From assembly GCF_016757215.1 (NCBI RefSeq), contig NZ_JAESIY010000010.1, forward strand, positions 186,564-219,993: DNA of 33,430 nt. The letters run 5' to 3'. The translations under genes were made by a program, and so were the position numbers. Under the pieces are notes generated by a model, which did not search any database, was not told where the DNA came from, and was given only the letters and a program-made list of their open reading frames with translations. Of this stretch, positions 24,713-31,440 are shown in pieces. The DNA comes from Fulvivirga sediminis. Lineage in GTDB: Bacteria > Bacteroidota > Bacteroidia > Cytophagales > Cyclobacteriaceae. The stretch's first letter is position 1. Every line of letters starts with the position of its first letter.

Positions 24713-25644
24713 AAGTTTTCTAAAATTTCCTGTAATACGGCCTGAGCGGCATATTCTCTATTTTTTGCTTCCTTGTAAATCATGGAGTTGTCAATAACCT
24801 CATCCGTGGCTATTACATTTCTTCTTATTGGTAAACAATGCATAAACTTACCATTGTTAGTTAAGCTCATTTTTTCAGAAGTTATTCTCCAATCTTCTTT
24901 TACTTCTGGTTTTTCACCATAATGATGATAGCTGCTCCAATTTTTAGCATAAATAATGTCCGCATCTTTAAACGCTTCTTCTTGATTATAAGATACATTA
25001 GCTCCAGCCATAAATTCATCTGCAAGCTCGTATCCTTCTGGGCAAGCGATGGTGAGATCAGCATCAGTTACTTTTACCCATTCCGCAAAAGAATTAGGTA
25101 CTGCCTGTGGTAATATTCTGGGGTGTGGTGCCCAGCTAAGTACTACTTTGGGTTTTTTAATGCCTATTTCTTCAATAGTTACCAAATCAGCTAGCGATTG
25201 TAACGGATGGCGTGTGGCAGACTCCAGGCTTACCACGGGTACATCACTATATTTTATGAAATTAGAAATTACTTCTTCGTTATAATCGGCATTTCTGTCT
25301 TTAAGGCCAGGGAAAGTTCTTACACCAAGTATATCTACATATTGGCTCATTACTTTTACCGCATCTTTAATATGCTCCTGACTATCACCATCCATCACGG
25401 CTCCATCATTAAATTCTATTTTCCACCCGTCTTTATCTATATTCATATTAATGACGTTCATGCCCAGGTTCATGGCCGCTTTTTGGGTGCTCATCCTGGT
25501 TCTTAAACTAGGGTTGAAGAATACAAGTCCCATGGTTTTGTTTTTTCCTATGGGATTAGAAAATGGATCTTTTTTTATATCTATTGCCTTCTTTACTAAC
25601 CCTTTCGGGTCTTCTGTGTCCTTAACGGAGATGAATTTCTTCAT
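24709..25644 (-). CDS. argF': N-acetylornithine (or N-succinylornithine) carbamoyltransferase, ArgF'
   Basis: This 311-residue transcarbamylase uses acylated ornithine and gives N-acylcitrulline, the hallmark of the Xanthomonas/Bacteroidota arginine route. The carbamoyl-phosphate loop is FFNPSLRTRMSTQKA (about 42-56). HPLQSLADLVTIEE, WAPHPRILPQAVPNSFAEW and the C-terminal HCLPIRRNVIATDEV also match the group and differ from ordinary OTCases (which have D-x-x-x-S-M-G). Glu90 in SQEHIKDA may align with the residue that is Glu in acetyl-specific and Pro in succinyl-specific enzymes, which would favour acetylornithine. I could not check the alignment. It overlaps argD by 23 bases and argB by four. 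Confidence 0.93.
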   Translation of the reverse strand: MKKFISVKDTEDPKGLVKKAIDIKKDPFSNPIGKNKTMGLVFFNPSLRTRMSTQKAAMNLGMNVINMNIDKDGWKIEFNDGAVMDGDSQEHIKDAVKVMSQYVDILGVRTFPGLKDRNADYNEEVISNFIKYSDVPVVSLESATRHPLQSLADLVTIEEIGIKKPKVVLSWAPHPRILPQAVPNSFAEWVKVTDADLTIACPEGYELADEFMAGANVSYNQEEAFKDADIIYAKNWSSYHHYGEKPEVKEDWRITSEKMSLTNNGKFMHCLPIRRNVIATDEVIDNSMIYKEAKNREYAAQAVLQEILENL

Positions 25645-26782
25645 TAGCCTTTATTTTTCCTATTGCAGTATTTAATTTCTGTATAAACAAATTAGCATCA
25701 TTTTCACTTAGACTCAAAGGAGGAAGAAGTCTAAGTACATTGGGGTGAGATGCTACCCCCGTAAAAACATGCTCTTCTTGAATAAGCACTTGTCTTAATT
25801 TTTTTATTGGAAAGTCAAACTCAATTGCAATCATGAGTCCTCTTCCTCTAATTTCTTTTATTTCTGGTATTTCTAAGAATTTACTTAGTAAATAGTTGCC
25901 CAGTTTAGCTGCATTTTGAATCAGTTTTTCATTATCTAAAACCTCCAATACTGCCAGCGCGGCAGCACACGCCAGGTGGTTGCCTCCAAATGTAGTACCC
26001 AGTTGCCCTTGTTTAGCTTCAAACTCAGGGCTGATTAATACACCGCCTATGGGAAAACCATTCCCCATGCCTTTGGCGGTAGTGATCAGGTCTGGTTTTA
26101 TCTGAGCATATTGATGGGCAAAGAATTTGCCGGTGCGGCCATAGCCTGACTGAACCTCATCTAATATTAATATAGCATTATATTCTTTGCAAAGCTTACT
26201 TAAGCCTCTTAAAAACTGATCATCAGGGATATGAATGCCTCCAACCCCTTGTATGCCTTCAATAATAACAGCGCATACGTTGCCTTTGCTCAATTCATCT
26301 TCTACAGCCTCCAGATCATTCAGCTCTACAAAAATGGTATGATCAGTTTTGTTGATGGGGGCAGAGTAATTTACGTTGTCAGTAACTCCCACAGCAGCCG
26401 AAGTACGACCATGAAAAGCCTTTTTGCAGGCGATTACTTTACTCTTATTCGTATGAAATGAAGCCAGTTTTAATGCGTTTTCATTGGCTTCAGCTCCAGA
26501 ATTGCATAAGAACAAATCATAGTCTTCATAATCAGATAGCTGCCCCAGCTTTTCTGATAGCTCTTTTTGCAGTGGTATTTGCACCGAGTTGGAGTAAAAG
26601 CCTAACTGCAGTAGTTGCTCATTTATTTTATTTACATAAACAGGGTGAGAGTGGCCAATGGATATAACGGCATGACCTCCGTAAAAATCCAGGTATTCCA
26701 CGCCATTTTTATCTATTATTTTGCAGCCTTCGGCTTTTACCGGTTCTATATCTAAGAGTGGATATACATCAAATGGCTTCAT
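25622..26782 (-). CDS. argD: Acetylornithine aminotransferase
   Basis: This class-III PLP aminotransferase makes N-acetylornithine from N-acetylglutamate semialdehyde and glutamate. The 386-residue sequence has CNSGAEANENALKLA (about 93-107, PLP phosphate site), FHGRTSAA, the cofactor Asp209 in LILDEVQSGYGRTGKF and the Schiff-base Lys237 in TTAKGMGNGFPIGG. It ends GKIKANEEIHLR and overlaps the next gene by 23 bases. Its ATG overlaps the proC stop by four bases. The same enzyme type can also work in lysine synthesis, but the operon context points to arginine. Confidence 0.96.
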   Translation of the reverse strand: MKPFDVYPLLDIEPVKAEGCKIIDKNGVEYLDFYGGHAVISIGHSHPVYVNKINEQLLQLGFYSNSVQIPLQKELSEKLGQLSDYEDYDLFLCNSGAEANENALKLASFHTNKSKVIACKKAFHGRTSAAVGVTDNVNYSAPINKTDHTIFVELNDLEAVEDELSKGNVCAVIIEGIQGVGGIHIPDDQFLRGLSKLCKEYNAILILDEVQSGYGRTGKFFAHQYAQIKPDLITTAKGMGNGFPIGGVLISPEFEAKQGQLGTTFGGNHLACAAALAVLEVLDNEKLIQNAAKLGNYLLSKFLEIPEIKEIRGRGLMIAIEFDFPIKKLRQVLIQEEHVFTGVASHPNVLRLLPPLSLSENDANLFIQKLNTAIGKIKANEEIHLR

Positions 26783-27588
26783 GATTTTTTCATTTTATTA
26801 ATTCTGTCATAAGAAGTTACAAGGCCTTTTATCAAAGCAGAGCTGAGTCCATTGTGCTCCATTTCATTGAGTCCGGCAATGGTGCAGCCTTGTGGCGTTG
26901 TTACTTTATCAATTTCTTGTTCAGGGTGGCTTTCACTGTTATTGAGTAAGCTGGCAGCGCCTAGGCAAGCTTGCACAGCTATTTTTTGAGCGTCTTCAGC
27001 ATCAAAGCCTAGCTGTACACCTCCTTGGGTGGTAGCTCTGATAAATCGCATCCAAAAAGCGATGCCGCTGGCGCAAACCACTGTGGCGGCCTGCATCAGG
27101 TTTTCTTCAATAACCATAGTTTTACCTACACAATTAAATATAGTTTGAACAGCATCCAGCTTACTTTTGCCAGCTTTATTGCAAGCTATGCAAGTCATAG
27201 ATTGCCCTACAGCTATGGCTGTATTAGGCATAGCTCTGATAATAGGTAGGTCAAAGCCAATCATCTCTTCAATTTCTTCAGTTGATACTGCAGTAATTAC
27301 AGATATCAGCGTATGTTTATCTTGGTGGATAGCTGGCTTTACTTCATCAATTACATCTTTTAATTGCTTGGGTTGTACAGCAAAAATGATGATATCAGCA
27401 TCTTCTACGGCCTTCCTGTTGTCTGAGGTGATGGTGGTAGCTGGGTGGCTAACGTTTTTAATGGCATTGGTGTCTCTTCTGGTGAGAATGGCCTGGTTGT
27501 TTTCTAATAGTCCGCCAGTTTCCAGCCCTTTGTATATGGCTAATCCTAAATTGCCTGCCCCAAGAATGGCTATAGATTGCTTTTGCAT
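26779..27588 (-). CDS. proC: Pyrroline-5-carboxylate reductase
   Basis: This 269-residue NAD(P)H-dependent enzyme reduces pyrroline-5-carboxylate to proline. The N-terminal dinucleotide fold is IAILGAGNLGLAIYKGLETGG (about 6-26, G-x-G-x-x-G). RAMPNTAIAVGQSMT (about 118-132) and the C-terminal substrate region with TPQGCTIAGLNEMEHNGL (about 233-250) are diagnostic. A proline gene inside an arginine operon links two glutamate-derived pathways, and this arrangement recurs in Bacteroidota. It could alternatively reduce a related cyclic imine. It lies two bases after argC and overlaps argD by four. Confidence 0.95.
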   Translation of the reverse strand: MQKQSIAILGAGNLGLAIYKGLETGGLLENNQAILTRRDTNAIKNVSHPATTITSDNRKAVEDADIIIFAVQPKQLKDVIDEVKPAIHQDKHTLISVITAVSTEEIEEMIGFDLPIIRAMPNTAIAVGQSMTCIACNKAGKSKLDAVQTIFNCVGKTMVIEENLMQAATVVCASGIAFWMRFIRATTQGGVQLGFDAEDAQKIAVQACLGAASLLNNSESHPEQEIDKVTTPQGCTIAGLNEMEHNGLSSALIKGLVTSYDRINKMKKS

Positions 27589-27590
27589 GG

Positions 27591-28565
27591 TTAAAATAAG
27601 TTAGCTTTGAGTCTAAGTCCGGTGCTTTGGTCTAGCCCAAACATGAGGTTCATATTTTCCACGGCTTGTCCTGAGGCACCTTTGAGTAAGTTATCAATAA
27701 TACTGGTGACAAGTATTTTATTCTTATGCTTTTCTACACTTACAATGGCATTATTAGTATTTACTACCTGCTTTAAATGTATGCTGCTGTCAGTCACCGT
27801 GATGAAGGCTGCATCGGCATAAAATTCCTGATATAGTTTTAGTGCCTCTTCTGCGGTGCCATCAAAGTGAGTATAAGCTGAAGCCAGAATTCCTCTACTA
27901 AAGTTACCTCTCACAGGAATGAAATTGATGTCTTGATCAAAGTCAGCTTGAAGGCTTGTAATGCTCTCGGTGATTTCTATTAAGTGTTGGTGTTCAAAGG
28001 CCTTGTAAATAGAAATGTTGTTGTTTCTCCAGCTGAAATGTGTGGTGCCACCAGGGGCTTGCCCTGCTCCGGTAGAGCCGGTAATGGCATTTACATGTAC
28101 TTCTTGCTGAAGTAAGCCTGCCTGTGCTAGTGGTAGCAATGCTAGCTGTATAGCAGTAGCAAAACAGCCTGGGTTAGCTATGTTCTGGGCGTTAATGATT
28201 TTTGAGCGGTTGAGCTCTGGCAAGCCATATACAAACTGCCTATTACCTAATTGAGATTGGGCTTGATGTCTGAAGTCTTGACTAAGATCAATGATTTTTG
28301 TAGAATCACTGAAAGTATGGTTGTCTAAAAATTCTTTCGATTTTCCATGACCCTGGCATAGAAACACCACATCGGCCTCTTTTATTTCATCTGTGAATTT
28401 TAAGGGTGTCTGCCCTAGCAGGTCATCATGAATGGAGGTGATGGCTTGTCCAGACTGGCTATTGCTATATAGGTATGCTATTTCAGTATCAGGGTGGTTG
28501 ATGAGAATTCTAATAAGCTCTCCAGCTGTATAACCAGCCGCCCCAATTATTCCTGCTTTAATCAT
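27591..28565 (-). CDS. argC: N-acetyl-gamma-glutamyl-phosphate reductase
   Basis: This 324-residue NADPH-dependent enzyme makes N-acetylglutamate semialdehyde from the ArgB product. The N-terminal Rossmann motif is IIGAAGYTAGELIRIL (about 6-21). The catalytic Cys134 lies in NPGCFATAIQLALLPL, followed by GSTGAGQAPGG (about 163-173) and HQHLIEITESI containing the conserved His region. The length fits the common type-1 family. It follows argG after 92 bases that contain a hairpin, and proC starts two bases after its stop. Confidence 0.96.
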   Translation of the reverse strand: MIKAGIIGAAGYTAGELIRILINHPDTEIAYLYSNSQSGQAITSIHDDLLGQTPLKFTDEIKEADVVFLCQGHGKSKEFLDNHTFSDSTKIIDLSQDFRHQAQSQLGNRQFVYGLPELNRSKIINAQNIANPGCFATAIQLALLPLAQAGLLQQEVHVNAITGSTGAGQAPGGTTHFSWRNNNISIYKAFEHQHLIEITESITSLQADFDQDINFIPVRGNFSRGILASAYTHFDGTAEEALKLYQEFYADAAFITVTDSSIHLKQVVNTNNAIVSVEKHKNKILVTSIIDNLLKGASGQAVENMNLMFGLDQSTGLRLKANLF

Positions 28566-28611
28566 TGTTTAAGTATTTAGTTAGAGCTGGTTTGTGCAAA
28601 ATGCCAGCAGA

Positions 28612-28650
28612 AGAAAGCCAATGCTGTGATTGTTTAGACATTGGCTTTCT
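28612..28650 (-). promoter_or_regulatory. 12-bp hairpin between argG and argC
   Basis: AGAAAGCCAATG (28612-28623) pairs perfectly with CATTGGCTTTCT (28639-28650) around a 15-base loop, eight bases after the argG stop. On the operon (minus) strand no T-run follows, while on the plus strand GGTGTTTTT follows. It is probably an mRNA processing, stability or partial termination element that sets argG and argC levels apart. Confidence 0.5.
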
Positions 28651-28657
28651 GGTGTTT

Positions 28658-29851
28658 TTATAATTCGTTTACGGCGTAGAAAATTTTGGTCTGGTTGGCC
28701 AAAATTTTAGTAAAGCCTTTGACATCTTCACCGCTCCAGCCTTTGTTCATTTCTCCGTAGTTACCAAATTTAGAAGTCATAAGATCGTGCTCAGACTCAA
28801 TGCCTAGTAAGGCAAATTGGTAAGGGCTGAGCTTAAGGTGCACTTTGCCAGTTACAAACTGCTGGGTATCATCCATGAATTTTTCAATATTGCGCATAAT
28901 AGGGTCGAGGTACTGACCTTCATGCATCATCATGCCATACCAGCTTGATAGTTGTTCTTTCCAGTGCTGTTGCCATTTGGTAAGCGTATGCTTTTCTAGT
29001 AAGTGATGAGCTTTAATAAGCAATATTGGGGCAGCTGCTTCAAATCCTACTCTTCCTTTTATACCAATAATGGTATCTCCCACATGTATATCTCTGCCTA
29101 TGGCATATTCGCTACCTATTTTGTTTAATAGTTGTATAGCCTTCGGAGCACTCATGCTTTCTCCATCAATAGCCGTTATTTCGCCTTCTTTAAATTCTAA
29201 AGTAATGCTTTTAGGCTCTTTATTAGTGAGTTGGCTAGGGTAAGCTTCTTCTGGCAGAGCTTCTTTAGAAGTAAGCGTTTCTGCACCGCCTACGCTGGTG
29301 CCCCATAAGCCTTTGTTGATGGAGTATTTGGCTTTCTCCCAGTTCATATTCACCCCATGAGATTTTAAATAATCTATTTCTTGCTGGCGTGAAAGCTGCA
29401 AGTCACGAATAGGGGTGATTATTTTAGCTTCAGGAGCCATAATGTTGAATACCAAGTCAAAACGAACCTGATCATTTCCTGCTCCTGTGCTACCATGAGC
29501 TATATATTCTGCATTATTTTCTTTGGCATACCTTGCTATGGCCATAGCCTGAAAAACTCTCTCCGCACTTACTGAAAGGGGATAGGTATTGTTTTTTAGA
29601 ATATTACCGAAAATAAGGTATTTGATAGCTTTTTGATAGAACTCATCTACCACATCGATGCTTTCATGATGCGCTACTCCAAGTTCCAAAGCATGTTTTT
29701 CAATTGCTTTAAGCTCCTCCTGATCGAAGCCACCGGTGTTAACCAACACAGAGTGAACTTCCATGTTCAGGTCGTGTTTTAAATATTTTACACAATAGGA
29801 GGTGTCTAGTCCTCCACTAAAAGCTAAAACAACTTTACTTTGGTCAGCCAT
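28658..29851 (-). CDS. argG: Argininosuccinate synthase
   Basis: This enzyme joins citrulline and aspartate with ATP to give argininosuccinate. The 397-residue sequence starts with VVLAFSGGLDTSYCVKYL (about 7-24, the SGGLDTS ATP pyrophosphatase loop) and contains YIAHGSTGAGNDQVRFD (about 115-131) and WGTSVGG. It ends in the family-like EMNKGWSGEDVKGF...KIFYAVNEL. The gene overlaps the upstream GNAT gene by 28 bases, which implies coupled expression, and is followed by a hairpin before argC. Confidence 0.96.
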   Translation of the reverse strand: MADQSKVVLAFSGGLDTSYCVKYLKHDLNMEVHSVLVNTGGFDQEELKAIEKHALELGVAHHESIDVVDEFYQKAIKYLIFGNILKNNTYPLSVSAERVFQAMAIARYAKENNAEYIAHGSTGAGNDQVRFDLVFNIMAPEAKIITPIRDLQLSRQQEIDYLKSHGVNMNWEKAKYSINKGLWGTSVGGAETLTSKEALPEEAYPSQLTNKEPKSITLEFKEGEITAIDGESMSAPKAIQLLNKIGSEYAIGRDIHVGDTIIGIKGRVGFEAAAPILLIKAHHLLEKHTLTKWQQHWKEQLSSWYGMMMHEGQYLDPIMRNIEKFMDDTQQFVTGKVHLKLSPYQFALLGIESEHDLMTSKFGNYGEMNKGWSGEDVKGFTKILANQTKIFYAVNEL

Positions 29852-30528
29852 GATAATTTATTAGAATTTTTAGGATCTTGATTATTTAATTTTAGTTTGA
29901 TTTTTCCTTTCAGGCGATCAGCGCCATCTTTTAAAAATCCTGTGAATCGCTTCCATCTTTCTTCTTTAGTAAGCTTGGCAGAAGTGGACTTAGTTTGCCT
30001 TGCAGGATCGTAGATCATACCTGTGCAGAGGCAGTGAGCCCTGTTAGTACGAGTAAGGATGTCATAGTTTTTGCAGCTCTGACAGCCCTTCCAGAAGTCT
30101 TCGTCAGTAGTGAGCTCTGAGAATGTTGTAGGTCTATAGCCTAGGTCAGAGTTTATTTTCATCACTGCCAAGCTGGTAGTGATTCCAAATATTTTAGACT
30201 CTGGATATTTCTTTCTTGAGAGCTGAAAAATTTCGTCTTTAATGCGCTTGGCCAGTCCTGTATTTCTAAAATCAGGATGTACAATGAGACCTGAGTTAGC
30301 TACATACTTACCATGCCCCCAGGTTTCAATATAACAAAACCCTACTGGCTGATTGTCAGAAATGGCGATAACCGCTTTTCCTTCCATCATTTTAGCGCTT
30401 ACGTATAGAGGTGAACGCTTAGCGATACCGGTGCCTCTCTGGGCTGCGGCGCGCTCCATCATGTTACAAATTTCTTCCGCAAACTCAAGATGATCCTCGT
30501 TCGCGATAGTGAGTTTTATTTCCGACAT
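29824..30528 (-). CDS. GNAT N-acetyltransferase heading the arg operon (candidate N-acylglutamate synthase)
   Basis: This 234-residue protein has a GNAT fold: acidic N-terminal helix region, strand 4 with NSGLIVHPDFRNTGLAKRIKDEI (about 78-100, split here by the pyrophosphate loop R88-x-x-G-L-A), and ITTSLAVMKINSDLGYRPTTF (about 116-136) forming the C-terminal CoA wall. A distinctive tail follows with Cys149, Cys152, Cys166 and Cys168 (CQSC...CLC), a possible zinc knuckle, and then a Lys-rich end. It is the first gene of the operon and overlaps argG by 28 bases. All other arginine enzymes are present but no classic argA or argJ, so it most likely makes N-acetyl (or N-succinyl) glutamate. That is inference; the substrate has not been shown by the sequence. 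Confidence 0.85.
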   Translation of the reverse strand: MSEIKLTIANEDHLEFAEEICNMMERAAAQRGTGIAKRSPLYVSAKMMEGKAVIAISDNQPVGFCYIETWGHGKYVANSGLIVHPDFRNTGLAKRIKDEIFQLSRKKYPESKIFGITTSLAVMKINSDLGYRPTTFSELTTDEDFWKGCQSCKNYDILTRTNRAHCLCTGMIYDPARQTKSTSAKLTKEERWKRFTGFLKDGADRLKGKIKLKLNNQDPKNSNKLSWLTKVKLF

Positions 30529-30592
30529 TATTGAAAATCGAAATTATTTAAGTGAATGCCTGGCGGCAAAAATTTAAAATAAATATACTAAA

Positions 30593-30718
30593 TGGTGTGT
30601 GTGATTGCGCCGGGACGTACCCACGCATAGATTATATTACCCCAAAAGGGGCCTAAATGTCCTTATCCTAAACTCAGGGGCATACACAACCACAGCCGGA
30701 GAAGCTGGGTAGTTTTTT
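30593..30718. ncRNA. GC-rich, fold-prone region upstream of the arg operon (leader RNA or small RNA)
   Basis: In a very AT-rich 900-base gap this block is markedly GC-rich and carries several nested pairings. On the plus strand these are GCG-cc-GGG/CCC-a-CGC (30607-30626), CCCC-AAAA-GGGG (30640-30651) and ACC-a-CAGC/GCTG-GGT (30689-30710) followed by six T (30713-30718). An outer helix pairs 30593-30602 with 30684-30692. Read on the minus strand it would be the 5' leader of the arg operon, ending 65 bases before its start. Read on the plus strand it looks like a small RNA with its own terminator. I recognise no known riboswitch consensus. Confidence 0.4.
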
Positions 30719-31440
30719 AGTGTATATGAGTTAGTACTGGTCATTTGCATTCAAAGGTTAAAAACTTATTTGGAATAACCAAATAAATAAACTTGTAATT
30801 TTATTTATCCTTAAGACTTTATAAAACTGAAAAGTCACATCCAGATAATAAAAGTTTACAATTTATTAATGTTCAGTATTTTAATTAAATATTAAAATAT
30901 ATAACTTTATTTTGTAATTACAGTTTAAATAAAATATATGATATATTAAATAAGTGAAATAAAAAATAGTTGGCTATGAAAAATAATTACCTAACCTACT
31001 TCCTCAGTGCATTTTTGGCTTTAGCATATCTCTTCTCGACGGAAGCCATTTAAGAGCTATCTTAATATTATTAAAAATGCAATGGATGATTTTCCATTGT
31101 ATGTTGCACCTATCTGACATGTGATTATAGGCTGTTGGCAAATTAATATCTCTAACTCAGAGTATTAAGCGGACTGTCAGTAAGCAGAGTGGTATTGCTG
31201 TCTCTTTCTCTTTATTGTAAGAGATGAGAAGAAGCATGCTTAGTGCTTTGTCTTGCTCAAAAGGTTCATCATGATCACTCATTTTGATGGCCATACGAGT
31301 ATCATATTCCCATCATTTATAGGCTTTCACTTTAATTATTTAAATAAGTGTGAAATGATATTTTGCGCGTATTTATTTGAAAATCAAGAAGCTATAATGG
31401 ATGGTTTGATTCATCTTAAACTTTTAAAATTTAGTCTACC
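30719..31440. other. AT-rich gap with no clear gene
   Basis: Besides a 25-codon reading frame at 30976-31053 I see no supported gene on either strand. A small hairpin (AATGGA/TCCATT-type pairing around 31080-31100) and AT-rich DNA fill most of it. The promoters of the arg operon and of the exported protein gene at 31441 must lie at the two ends. ATGGTTTG near 31400 is one base off a TAnnTTTG box. Confidence 0.4.
30976..31053 (+). pseudogene. Signal-peptide-like mini reading frame (possible gene remnant)
   Basis: A 25-codon frame reads MKNNYLTYFLSAFLALAYLF and then STEAI before a TAA. It has the shape of an N-terminal export signal (basic start, hydrophobic core, A-x-x-x near the end) but no mature protein follows. 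It may be the leftover 5' end of a secreted protein gene, a tiny membrane peptide, or chance. Confidence 0.25.
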
